From Clostridia bacterium (GTDB lineage Bacteria; Bacillota; Clostridia; Oscillospirales; Acutalibacteraceae): a stretch of 51,882 nt of DNA. The notes beneath the pieces were generated by a model. It was not told the DNA's origin, did no database searches, and worked only from the letters and a program-made list of their open reading frames with translations. Made by a program: the position numbers and the translations under genes. Positions 15,953 through 23,734 of this stretch are shown piece after piece; position 1 is the first letter of the stretch; each line of letters starts with the position of its first letter. Location of the stretch: assembly GCA_017461005.1 (NCBI GenBank), contig JAFTZU010000184.1:1-51882 (forward strand), in the 5' to 3' direction.

Positions 15953-16948
15953 ATGGCAACGGTATTACAGATCCCGGACTGCACCCGGCGCGTCAAGCCC
16001 TATGCCTATACCGACCGGACCGACATCGAGGAACTCGTGTTCCCGGAGAGCGTCCACAACATCGGTGACTGGGCATTCAAAGGCTGCACGAACCTCAAAA
16101 AGATCACGTTTACCAATACGCTGACCGCCATCGGCTCGGTGGCGTTTGCCGAGTGCACCTCCCTCGAGACCGTCGAGTTCCCGCCGAATCTGAAAACGAT
16201 CGGCGCGCTCGCGTTCAAGGGCTGCACGAAACTCGACCACGTGGTCATCCCGGAGAGCGTCTCCGACCTCAAGGGCTGGGCCTTCGAAGGCTGTTCCGCC
16301 CTGAGTGACATCCGGTTCCCCCGGGAACTTCCGTCCCTGGAGTACGGCGTCTTGAAGGACTGTACCGCGCTCAAACACGTGGAACTCCCGGAGCATCTGC
16401 TGACCATCAAGGAGCGGGCGTTCGAAGGCTGCACCGGCCTTACGACCCTCGTCATCCCGGAGTCGGTCGACAGCATCCGCCGGGGCGCGTTCTACGGCTG
16501 CCTCAACCTGACGGACGTCACGATCCCGCAGTCCCTCGAAGTCCAGGGCAGCAACCTCTTCGAAGGCTGCAAGACCCTGACGCAGGTCCATTTCACGCAG
16601 CAGGACCCTGCCGTGGCGGAGGAACTGTTCCTCAACACGTCCCGTTTCGAGGACAAACTCCATATGGCGGTCGGCCTGCTCGGCGACGACCTCCAGAGCA
16701 GCGTGCTCATCAATTATCTGAAGCGATATACGAAACAGGCTCTGAAACTCTTCGTGGACATCGACAACGATGCGATGCTCCACAAGGTCCTGAACTTCTC
16801 GTTCCTGCAGAGCGAGATCGACGCCTGTTTCGATGAAGTGTTCGACTATGCCAACAAAAAAGGCAACGTCAAGGCAAAAGCGGTCCTGATGAACCACCGG
16901 AACAAGACCGGCGGCTACGAGGACCCCACCGACGAATTCGAACTGTAA
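15953..16948 (+). CDS. BspA-type leucine-rich repeat protein
   Basis: A 331-residue protein without a signal peptide. Residues about 15-235 are eight to nine LRR_5 units of about 23 residues with the pattern IxxxAFxGCxxLxxVxxPxSVxx. The remaining ~95 residues are helical and unmatched (ending GGYEDPTDEFEL). BspA-type LRRs in secreted proteins mediate binding, but this one appears cytoplasmic and is translationally linked to a VWA/MoxR pair. It may therefore be a substrate adaptor for the ATPase; that is inference. Start ATG at 15953 with AGAGGACA about 10 nt upstream. Confidence 0.82.
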   Translation: MATVLQIPDCTRRVKPYAYTDRTDIEELVFPESVHNIGDWAFKGCTNLKKITFTNTLTAIGSVAFAECTSLETVEFPPNLKTIGALAFKGCTKLDHVVIPESVSDLKGWAFEGCSALSDIRFPRELPSLEYGVLKDCTALKHVELPEHLLTIKERAFEGCTGLTTLVIPESVDSIRRGAFYGCLNLTDVTIPQSLEVQGSNLFEGCKTLTQVHFTQQDPAVAEELFLNTSRFEDKLHMAVGLLGDDLQSSVLINYLKRYTKQALKLFVDIDNDAMLHKVLNFSFLQSEIDACFDEVFDYANKKGNVKAKAVLMNHRNKTGGYEDPTDEFEL

Positions 16949-16960
16949 GGAGCAGACTCC

Positions 16961-18382
16961 ATGGCAGAACAAACCTCTCAGGGGTTCCAGGAACCCGAGA
17001 TGACCGAGGAAGAGGCGCGGCTCGACCGGATCGCCCGACGGATCATCATCCTGTCCCGGAGCACCATCGTCGTGAACATGCGTTACCTCGACTCGGCGGT
17101 GTTCAAGCTCATGCCGGTGCCGGGCGCACTGTCCCTGGCCACCGACGGCCGGTTCCTCTTCTATGAACCGGAGTTCCTGATCCATGAATATCAGCAGGAG
17201 AAAGCCGTCGTTGCCAGAGACCTCCTTCATGTGGTCCTCCACTGCATCTTCCAGCACGCCTTCATCCATGAGGCGGTGAAGCAGGAGTACTGGGACCTCG
17301 CGGTCGACATCGCCGTCGAGAACCTCATCAACGACCAGGACCTCGACTGCTTCCACTGTGAGCGGGAGATCTCTCAGAAAAAGGTCCTGCAGTCCATGAA
17401 CTTCCCGTTCCGGACCCTGACGGCAGAGCGCATCTACCGCTGGCTCCTCGAGAGCGGAAAGGACATCGAGGAGATCAAAACACTCCGCAAGTTCTTCAAG
17501 GCCGACGAGCACGACCTCTGGTATTTCCATGAGCCCAGCGACACGCCGGGTCCGGTTAACGACCCGCAGAAACAGGAGAACCCGGAGCACGACCCCACCG
17601 AAGACCTGCCGCCCCGGGACAACGATGACGGGGGAGACGACAAGTCTCAGAAGGAGCAGGAGTGGGAGGACATCTCGAAACGGGTCCAGGTGGACATGGA
17701 GACGTCTTCGCGCAAGGCGGGCTCCGAGTCCAGCGCCATGCTGATGGAGCTCAAGGAGCTCCACAGAGAACGTTATGACTATTCGACGTTCCTTCGCAAG
17801 TTCTGCGTGCTCGGCGAAGAGATCATGATCAACGACGACGAGTTCGACACGGTCTTCTACACCTACGGACTCGAACTGTACGGCGATATGCCCCTCATCG
17901 AACCCCTCGAGTACAAAGAGGTCAACCGGATCCGGGACTTCGCCATCGTCATCGACACCTCCGCTTCCACGAGCGGCGACCTTATCCAGAAGTTCATGCA
18001 GAAGACGTACAACCTTCTGAAGGCGTCCGAGAACTTCTTCTCGAAGGTCAATCTGTACCTCATCCAGGCGGACATGGAGGTCCAGGACGTCACGTTCATC
18101 GACGACGTCTCGAAGCTGGAGCAGTACATCGCCCACCTCAACCTGAAGGGAAAGGGCGGCACGGACTTCCGGCCGGCCTTCGAATATGTCAACAAGCTGC
18201 TGGAAGAAGAGAAATTCCGGAAGCTCAAGGGCCTCATCTACTTCACGGACGGCTACGGCACGTTCCCGAAACGGAAACCGCCCTACGACACCGCGTTCGT
18301 CTTTATCCGCGATGAATCCTATGAACCCGAAGTGCCCCCGTGGGCGATCAAGCTAGTATTGGAGGAAGAAGACTTAGTATGA
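16961..18382 (+). CDS. DUF2201/VWA-like domain protein (MoxR partner)
   Basis: A 473-residue protein. The N-terminal half matches the putative metallopeptidase domain paired with VWA-like DUF2201: ARDLLHVVLHCIFQH followed by WDLAVDIAVENLI. The expected HExxH is HVVLH (90-94), so the catalytic Glu is replaced by Val. A charged, disordered linker (about 185-245) leads to a VWA-like domain with MIDAS-type segments DTSAS (about 329), GGTDFRP and FTDGYG. MoxR ATPases work with such VWA proteins to insert cofactors or remodel complexes. The stop codon overlaps the ATPase start (ATGA), which implies coupled translation and a stoichiometric complex. Confidence 0.83.
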   Translation: MAEQTSQGFQEPEMTEEEARLDRIARRIIILSRSTIVVNMRYLDSAVFKLMPVPGALSLATDGRFLFYEPEFLIHEYQQEKAVVARDLLHVVLHCIFQHAFIHEAVKQEYWDLAVDIAVENLINDQDLDCFHCEREISQKKVLQSMNFPFRTLTAERIYRWLLESGKDIEEIKTLRKFFKADEHDLWYFHEPSDTPGPVNDPQKQENPEHDPTEDLPPRDNDDGGDDKSQKEQEWEDISKRVQVDMETSSRKAGSESSAMLMELKELHRERYDYSTFLRKFCVLGEEIMINDDEFDTVFYTYGLELYGDMPLIEPLEYKEVNRIRDFAIVIDTSASTSGDLIQKFMQKTYNLLKASENFFSKVNLYLIQADMEVQDVTFIDDVSKLEQYIAHLNLKGKGGTDFRPAFEYVNKLLEEEKFRKLKGLIYFTDGYGTFPKRKPPYDTAFVFIRDESYEPEVPPWAIKLVLEEEDLV

Positions 18383-19893
18383 ATATCCGAGAAGCGAAAG
18401 AACAGGTCAAATTCACCGTCAGGTCCTACCTGACCCGCAATGAGATCGGCGATTATGTCATCCCGGTCGAGCGGCAGCGTCCCATCTTCCTGATGGGCCC
18501 TCCCGGCATCGGTAAGACCGCCATCATGGGGCAGATCGCGTCCGAACTGGACATCGCGCTGGTCTCCTACTCCATGACCCACCACACCCGTCAGAGCGCC
18601 CTCGGCCTTCCGTTCATCGCGGACAAGGTCTACGGCGGCCAGAACGTCCGGGTGTCCGAATACACCATGTCCGAGATCATCTCCTCCATGTATGAGGAGA
18701 TGGAGAAGACGGGGAAGAAGGAGGGCATCCTGTTCCTCGACGAGATCAACTGTGTCTCCGAGACCCTGGCGCCCTCCATGCTGCAGTTCCTGCAGTTCAA
18801 GACCTTCGGCATGCACCAGATCCCCGACGGCTGGGTCGTCGTCACCGCCGGTAACCCGCCCGAGTACAACAACTCGGTCCGCGAGTTCGACATCGTCACC
18901 TGGGACCGTCTGAAACGCGTCGACATCGAGCCCGACTTCAACGCCTGGAAAGAGTACGCGTATGAGGCCAAGGTGCACCCGGCCATCACGACCTACCTGT
19001 CCATCAAGAACGCGGACTTTTACCTCGTCCAGACCACCGTCGACGGCAAGACCTTCGTCACGGCCCGCGGATGGGAGGACCTGTCCGACATCATCTACCT
19101 CTACGAGCAGCACGAGTTCCCGGTCACCGTCGACCTCGTGAAGCAGTACCTGCAGAACAACCGCATCGCAGAAGAGTTCGCGATCTACTACGACCTCTAC
19201 AACAAGTACAAATCCGACTACCAGATCGACAAGATCCTTGCCGGTGACATCTCCGAGGAGATCGTCGAGCGTGCGAAGATGGCCCGCTTCGATGAACGGC
19301 TCACCGTCATCGGCCTCCTGCTCGAACACGTAGGCAACCGCTTCCACGAAGTCTTCGACAAGGAGAAGACCATGCGGATCGTCGTCCAGGAACTGAAGGC
19401 GCAGAAGAACGCCATTTCCGACGGCAACGCGGAGCAGGGCTTCGCGGTCCTGACCCAGTGCGTCGAGAAGCTGCGCATGAACAGCACAACTGCCCGCCGG
19501 AGCCGTCAGGCCTCCGAAGAGGACAGCATCTATGCCTACCGCGCCGCGAACATCGTCGAGAAGATGCTGGCGGCAGCCCGTGTGGCGGACCCCGCCGACG
19601 GGGAAGCTCTCTACGCAGTCCTCCAGGAGGAGTTCAAGAAGGAGAACGCTTCTCTGAAGAAACTGGCGGAAAAGACCGGCGACGAGCTCTCGAACCTCTT
19701 CAAGTTCGCGGAGACCGCCTTCGACAACGGCAACGAGATGCTCATCATCGTCACCGAGCTGACCACGAACCTGTACTCGTCGAGCTTCATCAGCCGCTAT
19801 GGCTGCAAGGAGTACTTCGACCACAACCAGGAACTCATGTTCTATGAGCGCCAGAAGGAGCTCATCCGCGACATCGAGGAGCTTGGTTTGTAA
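18379..19893 (+). CDS. MoxR-family AAA+ ATPase
   Basis: A 504-residue AAA+ protein. The Walker A motif is GPPGIGKTAIMGQIA (about residues 38-52), and Walker B is GILFLDEIN with a following CVSETLAPSMLQFLQ sensor region. Asn/Arg positions such as VVTAGNPPEYNNSV and TWDRLKRVDIEPDF fit MoxR/CbbQ-type ATPases. The C-terminal ~200 residues are helical and specific to this branch. It overlaps the VWA gene by 4 nt and ends the operon at a strong terminator. The likely role is ATP-driven remodelling of a client together with the VWA protein. The client is unknown; the LRR and transglutaminase-like proteins are the obvious candidates. Confidence 0.88.
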   Translation: MNIREAKEQVKFTVRSYLTRNEIGDYVIPVERQRPIFLMGPPGIGKTAIMGQIASELDIALVSYSMTHHTRQSALGLPFIADKVYGGQNVRVSEYTMSEIISSMYEEMEKTGKKEGILFLDEINCVSETLAPSMLQFLQFKTFGMHQIPDGWVVVTAGNPPEYNNSVREFDIVTWDRLKRVDIEPDFNAWKEYAYEAKVHPAITTYLSIKNADFYLVQTTVDGKTFVTARGWEDLSDIIYLYEQHEFPVTVDLVKQYLQNNRIAEEFAIYYDLYNKYKSDYQIDKILAGDISEEIVERAKMARFDERLTVIGLLLEHVGNRFHEVFDKEKTMRIVVQELKAQKNAISDGNAEQGFAVLTQCVEKLRMNSTTARRSRQASEEDSIYAYRAANIVEKMLAAARVADPADGEALYAVLQEEFKKENASLKKLAEKTGDELSNLFKFAETAFDNGNEMLIIVTELTTNLYSSSFISRYGCKEYFDHNQELMFYERQKELIRDIEELGL

Positions 19894-19906
19894 ACAGCAG
19901 ATAATA

Positions 19907-19938
19907 AAAAGAGGCATGACGGAAGTCATGCCTCTTTT
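19907..19938. terminator. Bidirectional terminator
   Basis: AAAAGAGGCATGAC-GGAA-GTCATGCCTCTTTT between convergent genes; T-rich on either strand. Confidence 0.88.
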
Positions 19939-19955
19939 GTGTTTTAAAATCGTAT

Positions 19956-20393
19956 TTATTTTTCCTTCTTGAAGAAGACGAGGAATTTGCTGAAGAGGTA
20001 GTTCAGGATGATGACGACGATGGAGACGACGACTTTGGCGAGCAGTCCCTTGACGCCGAACAGCGGGTGGGTGAGCCCGTGGGTCGAGAAGAAGGGGACA
20101 CCGACCCATTCGATGACGCCGGTGGCGAGGCGCGCGCCGATGAAGGAGACGAACTCCCGGACGGCGGTGGCGGGCTGCCAGGTCTTCGACTCGAAGACGA
20201 ACAGCTTGTTCGTGACGAAGGCGAAGAGCACGGCGCAGATCCACGACAGGATGTTGCCGACGCTGACCGACATGCCGATGGCTTTGACGAAGAGACTGTA
20301 GGTGCCCCAGCTGACGACGGTGGTCAGGCCGCCGAAGATCAGGTAGTTGATGATCTCTTTATGCTTGAAATAAAGGTTCTTGAGCGTTTCCAT
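19956..20393 (-). CDS. GtrA family membrane protein
   Basis: A 145-residue protein with four hydrophobic helices and the GtrA hallmark start INYLIFGGLTTVVSWGTYSLF, plus FVTNKLFVF and NYLFSKFLVF. GtrA-like proteins are thought to move polyprenyl-linked sugars across the membrane in cell-wall or surface polysaccharide glycosylation. It is the last gene of the coaX-ECF-gtrA transcription unit (26 nt after the S component). The link to pantothenate genes appears positional. Confidence 0.88.
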   Translation of the reverse strand: METLKNLYFKHKEIINYLIFGGLTTVVSWGTYSLFVKAIGMSVSVGNILSWICAVLFAFVTNKLFVFESKTWQPATAVREFVSFIGARLATGVIEWVGVPFFSTHGLTHPLFGVKGLLAKVVVSIVVIILNYLFSKFLVFFKKEK

Positions 20394-20419
20394 GGATGGT
20401 CGTTTCTCCTGGTTCCGAT

Positions 20420-21118
20420 TTATTCTGCTTCCGCTGCGGTCTCCGCGACTTCTTCCGTGACATCCTCCACGGGCTCCTCGCCGGCTTCGACGATGGAACG
20501 GGTGGTCTGCGGGGCCTTGTTCACGTAGCGGTCAACGGCTTTGGCGACAGCGGCACCGACGATGGTGCAGACGATGGCTTCGACGATGAAATTGACGCCG
20601 ACGGAAAGGACGGCGAACAGGAAGACGTTCGTGGCTCCGGGGATGCTGGCGGCCCAGGCCTGGATGACATCGGTGTGCCAGAAGCAGGCGATGAGGGTCG
20701 TCATGAAGAACAGCGTGTTGAGGAAGGGGCCGAAGAAGGCCGTGACGGTGTATGCCGCCGCGCTGCGCTTTTTGAACGCCTTGAAGATGAGGCCGACGCA
20801 AAGGCCCATCAGAAGACGGGGAAGGACCGTGAACGCGAAGGTGCGCGGGAGGCTGATCTGCATGAGGGCGGTACCCATCGGGTCCATGCCGAAGCACTGG
20901 TAGAAGCTCGTGAGGCCGAAGATGGTGCCGAGGATGGTGCCGGCGCCGGGTCCGCAGACGATGGCTCCGACGACGACCGGGACCGTCAGGAACGTGATGG
21001 TCATGGTGCCGATGCGGAGGTAACCGACCGGGGTGAAGGCCATGAGCAGGAGGATGGCGATGAGGATGCCGAGCTCACTCATGTAGAGGATGTTCTTGTT
21101 GATTCGTTCTTTTCCCAT
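20420..21118 (-). CDS. ECF transporter S component, probably pantothenate-specific
   Basis: A 232-residue membrane protein with about six helices. The first helix and loop (LGILIAILLLMAFTPVGYLRIG) and IVCGPGAGTILGTIFGLTSF follow the S-component pattern of energy-coupling-factor vitamin transporters. It lies downstream of coaX, and clostridial pantothenate S components (PanT) are often found there, so pantothenate is the likely substrate (inference). The shared EcfAA'T module is not in the window. The last ~30 residues form an unusually acidic tail (EEPVEDVTEEVAETAAEAE), absent from most S components I know. Confidence 0.8.
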   Translation of the reverse strand: MGKERINKNILYMSELGILIAILLLMAFTPVGYLRIGTMTITFLTVPVVVGAIVCGPGAGTILGTIFGLTSFYQCFGMDPMGTALMQISLPRTFAFTVLPRLLMGLCVGLIFKAFKKRSAAAYTVTAFFGPFLNTLFFMTTLIACFWHTDVIQAWAASIPGATNVFLFAVLSVGVNFIVEAIVCTIVGAAVAKAVDRYVNKAPQTTRSIVEAGEEPVEDVTEEVAETAAEAE

Positions 21119-21206
21119 GGTTGATTCTCCTTTACTGTGGCTCCGCCTTGTTGCGGATGCCGCGCATGGTGGGGAAAGGTGCCGGTGGGCGATGTACGGG
21201 CAGCGG

Positions 21207-21971
21207 TCAGTGGTTCTTCCGGTAGATCAGCTTCAGGCCTTCTAAGATGAGGTCCTGATCCATCACCATCTCGTTGCGGCAACCTGCTGCAACGGAACTG
21301 AGACCGCCGGTCACGATGATCGTCTCGACCGGGTCTTTGATCTCTGCGGCAAAGCGGTCACACATGCCGTCCAGCATATCGATGCTTCCGTAGATGAGGC
21401 CGGACGTCATGCTGTCGACGGTGTTGGTGCCGATGGCATGGGTCGGGGCCCGGAGACCGATATTGGTGAGCAGGGACGCTCCGTTCGACAGCGCGTTCAG
21501 CGAGATCTCGATGCCGGGGGCGATGGAACACCCGAGGAAGGCACCGTTTCTGTCGAGGGCGATGGCTTTGGTGGCCGTGCCGAGGTCCAGGATGATGGCG
21601 GGCAATGCGTACTTGTGCTTCGCGGCGACGGACACCGCAACGAGGTCTGCGCCGACTTCCGCGGGGTTGTCGGTCAGGATGTTGAGGCCGGTCTTCACGC
21701 CGGGGCCAACGAGCAGGGGAGTCTGTCCCGTGACGGTTTCCACGGCTTCCTTCAGCGCCCGGGAGATCTCCGGAACGACAGAGGAGATGATGGCACCGGA
21801 GAAGCCATTCTTGTCGATGTCGTGCAGCTTGAAGATGCTGGCGAGGTCGACGGCGATGCGGTCTCGAGTGGCATGGTGATCGGTCGCGAGCCGGGATGTG
21901 AACAGCAGTTCATCGCCTTCGTAGGCACCGATGGTGATGTTCGTGTTACCGGCGTCGATGACAAGTAACAT
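21207..21971 (-). CDS. coaX: Type III pantothenate kinase
   Basis: A 254-residue cytoplasmic enzyme of the ASKHA fold. The PHOSPHATE-1 loop is VIDAGNTNITIG (residues 4-15). PNPEVGADLVAV-type sequence appears as NPAEVGADLVAV, DLGTATK is the phosphate-2 loop, and GCSIAPGIEISLNAL and ETIIVTGGLSS complete the family motifs. It phosphorylates pantothenate in the first committed step of CoA synthesis. SD AAAGGAGG lies 5-7 nt before the ATG. First gene of a unit with an ECF S component and gtrA; its promoter is divergent from the hydrolase promoter. Confidence 0.93.
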   Translation of the reverse strand: MLLVIDAGNTNITIGAYEGDELLFTSRLATDHHATRDRIAVDLASIFKLHDIDKNGFSGAIISSVVPEISRALKEAVETVTGQTPLLVGPGVKTGLNILTDNPAEVGADLVAVSVAAKHKYALPAIILDLGTATKAIALDRNGAFLGCSIAPGIEISLNALSNGASLLTNIGLRAPTHAIGTNTVDSMTSGLIYGSIDMLDGMCDRFAAEIKDPVETIIVTGGLSSVAAGCRNEMVMDQDLILEGLKLIYRKNH

Positions 21972-21997
21972 ATTGTCGCCTCCTTTCGGACGGAAGG

Positions 21998-22026
21998 ATT
22001 ATATATCATTAAAAAGAGAAAAGCAA
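21998..22026 (-). promoter_or_regulatory. Promoter of coaX
   Basis: On the - strand: TTGCTT (22021-22026), 17-bp spacer, TATAAT (21998-22003). Confidence 0.78.
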
Positions 22027-22040
22027 ATCCCGGTTATACG

Positions 22041-22070
22041 TTGACATATTATGCCAAAAACAGGTACAAT
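22041..22070 (+). promoter_or_regulatory. Promoter of alpha/beta hydrolase
   Basis: TTGACA (22041-22046), 18-bp spacer, TACAAT (22065-22070). Confidence 0.75.
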
Positions 22071-22129
22071 ATTTTTAAGTTATTTGTGCAGAATTATCTG
22101 CGATGGCAAATGTTTAGGAGGTTGTTGCA

Positions 22130-23056
22130 ATGCCAGTTTTGAAAGAAGAATTCACGTTCCCGTCCGTCGTCGGAGATGCCGACATCCATGCCATTTCCTG
22201 GAAGCCGGAAGGCCCGGTGAAGGCTGTTATGCAGATCATCCACGGTATGGCGGAGTACATCGACCGCTATGACGGGATGGCAAGATGGTTCGCCGAACAC
22301 GGCGTCGCTGTCTATGGTAACGACCACCTCGGCCACGGCCTGTCCGTCAACGACAAGTATCCCCTCGGTTACTTCGGTACGAACAACGACAAGGGCTTCG
22401 TCTTCCGTGACGATGCGAAGCAGCTCACCGACATCGCCAAAGAGCAGAACCCCGGTGTCCCGGTCGTCCTCTTCGGCCATTCCATGGGTTCCTTCGTCGC
22501 CCGTACCTATATCGCCAAATACGGCGATGGACTGAAGGCTGCCGTCATCTGCGGCACCGCCGGCCCGAACCCTGCCATCGGCGCTGCGAAACTTGCCACG
22601 GCTCTGTTCACGAAGACCTCTCCGCATGCGGACGGCAAGATCATGAACAGCCTCGCATTCGGCTCCTACAACAAACGGACCGACAAGCGCACCGGCTTCG
22701 ACTGGCTGTCTGTCAACGAGAAGAACGTCGACGTGTACATCGACGACCCGCTCTGCGGTTTCCTGTTCTCCAACCAGGGCTTCCGCGACCTCATTACGCT
22801 GAACGACTACATCTGCCAGGATGAGTGCATCGCCGGCGCACCCGCCGACCTGCCGCTCTTCTTCATCGCCGGTTCCGAAGACCCGGTCGGTGAGTACGGC
22901 AAAGGTGTCCAGTGGACTTACGAGGCCTATCAGAAGGGCCACACCGATGTCCAGATGAAACTCTATGAAGGCAAACGCCACGAGATCCACAATGAAGAAG
23001 ACGGCGAAGTCGTCTATCAGGACGTCCTGAACTTCATTGAAGAAAAGGCTCTGTAA
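22130..23056 (+). CDS. Alpha/beta hydrolase, monoacylglycerol-lipase/lysophospholipase type
   Basis: A 308-residue cytoplasmic protein of the serine-aminopeptidase-S33/monoglyceride-lipase group. IIHGMAEYIDRYDGMARWFAEHGVAVYGNDHLGHG is the oxyanion and early-strand region (HGMAEH-like). GHSMGS is the nucleophile elbow with the catalytic Ser. FIAGSEDPVGEYG supplies the Asp and KRHEIHNE the His. It probably hydrolyses acylglycerols or lysophospholipids. No signal peptide. SD AGGAGG lies 8 nt before the ATG. It is followed by a terminator hairpin, and a promoter-like sequence overlaps its 3' end. Confidence 0.88.
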   Translation: MPVLKEEFTFPSVVGDADIHAISWKPEGPVKAVMQIIHGMAEYIDRYDGMARWFAEHGVAVYGNDHLGHGLSVNDKYPLGYFGTNNDKGFVFRDDAKQLTDIAKEQNPGVPVVLFGHSMGSFVARTYIAKYGDGLKAAVICGTAGPNPAIGAAKLATALFTKTSPHADGKIMNSLAFGSYNKRTDKRTGFDWLSVNEKNVDVYIDDPLCGFLFSNQGFRDLITLNDYICQDECIAGAPADLPLFFIAGSEDPVGEYGKGVQWTYEAYQKGHTDVQMKLYEGKRHEIHNEEDGEVVYQDVLNFIEEKAL

Positions 23057-23065
23057 TGGTATAAT
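23037..23065 (+). promoter_or_regulatory. Promoter at the end of the hydrolase gene
   Basis: TTGAAG (23037-23042), 17-bp spacer, TATAAT (23060-23065). It would start a transcript that runs through the hairpin at 23087-23113 before reaching the small coiled-coil gene. Confidence 0.6.
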
Positions 23066-23086
23066 ATCAGCAAATGGACTGGTAAA

Positions 23087-23118
23087 AGACCCCGGACATT
23101 TTGTCCGGGGTCTGTTTT
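23087..23118 (+). terminator. Terminator between hydrolase and coiled-coil gene
   Basis: AGACCCCGGACA-TTT-TGTCCGGGGTCT, then GTTTTTG. It ends just before the SD of the next gene. Confidence 0.82.
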
Positions 23119-23135
23119 TGGAAAGGGGAGTCCCT

Positions 23136-23537
23136 GTGGATATCGATCTCAAACAACTGGAACAGATGGACCGGCAGAGTCTTCTGGAATACATCGAAGC
23201 GCTGGAAGCCAAGACCGCTTCCCTCGAAGAAAAAATGGAAGACCTCAAAGCCCAGGTCGACGTCCTCAACATGGACATGGACGACTTCAAAGTCCCCGAG
23301 GTGGGCGATGTACCGGAACTGAAGGTGTCGGCGCAGACGTCGGACGCCCTCGCGGAAGCCGCCTCCATCTTTGGAGACTTCGATGGCATCGAAGTGGAAC
23401 CGGCCCCCGTGGAAAACGGCGTCGTGAAGCTCGGCCCTGTCACGGCGGAGGAGTCCTACATCCCGGTCGCGAAACCGGCGAAGACCGCGACGGCCAAAAA
23501 GGCGGTCAAAGTGAAAGTCAAAAAGAAAAAGGCGTGA
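23136..23537 (+). CDS. Small coiled-coil protein with a Lys-rich tail, unknown function
   Basis: A 133-residue protein, no signal peptide. Residues about 5-45 are a heptad-like coiled coil (QLEQMDRQSLLEYIEALEA ... SLEEKMEDLKAQVDVL). The middle is acidic and low in structure (GDFDGIEVEPAPVE), and the last ~20 residues are Ala/Lys-rich (KTATAKKAVKVKVKKKKA), a plausible nucleic-acid- or membrane-binding tail. GTG at 23136 is chosen because GGAAAGGGGAG lies 5 nt upstream; no ATG start fits. It contains one GGCGATGTAC motif that uses a GTA valine codon. I do not recognise a family. Confidence 0.7.
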   Translation: MDIDLKQLEQMDRQSLLEYIEALEAKTASLEEKMEDLKAQVDVLNMDMDDFKVPEVGDVPELKVSAQTSDALAEAASIFGDFDGIEVEPAPVENGVVKLGPVTAEESYIPVAKPAKTATAKKAVKVKVKKKKA

Positions 23538-23553
23538 ATCGCCACAAACACAG

Positions 23554-23585
23554 AGAGTTTCGCAGGACATGCGGAACTCTTTTTT
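23554..23585 (+). terminator. Terminator of coiled-coil gene
   Basis: AGAGTTTCGCA (23554-23564) pairs with TGCGGAACTCT (23570-23580), then TTTTT. Confidence 0.85.
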
Positions 23586-23603
23586 GTTCGGTCGCATGTA
23601 TCG

Positions 23604-23635
23604 ATATGAGACAAATCGCGAATGCTGTCTCATAT
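23604..23635. promoter_or_regulatory. Perfect inverted repeat upstream of the methyltransferase-MATE-ABC operon
   Basis: ATATGAGACA (23604-23613), 12-bp spacer, TGTCTCATAT (23626-23635). There is no T-run, so it looks like an operator rather than a terminator. The arms contain TATGA/TCATA, as NikR sites do, but the spacing (20 bp between those cores) does not fit the classical NikR box. Confidence 0.5.
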
Positions 23636-23734
23636 TTACAAAAAAGAACCCCCCCGGGGGCTTGTGAGGAGGGAGAGGGTGTTGCTAAAGTATTTGTAGT
23701 TATAAGGCATATCATTTTTGGGAGAACACGGTTT

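Noticed and set aside
15965..18136. A 723-codon open frame on the - strand across the LRR and VWA genes
   Set aside because: Antisense to two genes with clear domains; composition is typical of a shadow frame.
23604..23635. NikR operator upstream of the nickel-type ABC operon
   Set aside because: The arms contain TATGA/TCATA, but the spacing between them is 20 bp rather than the 16 bp of the classical GTATGA-N16-TCATAC site. Kept only as an unassigned inverted repeat.
23648..23659. CCCCCCCGGGGG run as a terminator
   Set aside because: The palindrome has no loop and no T-run, so it cannot form an intrinsic terminator.
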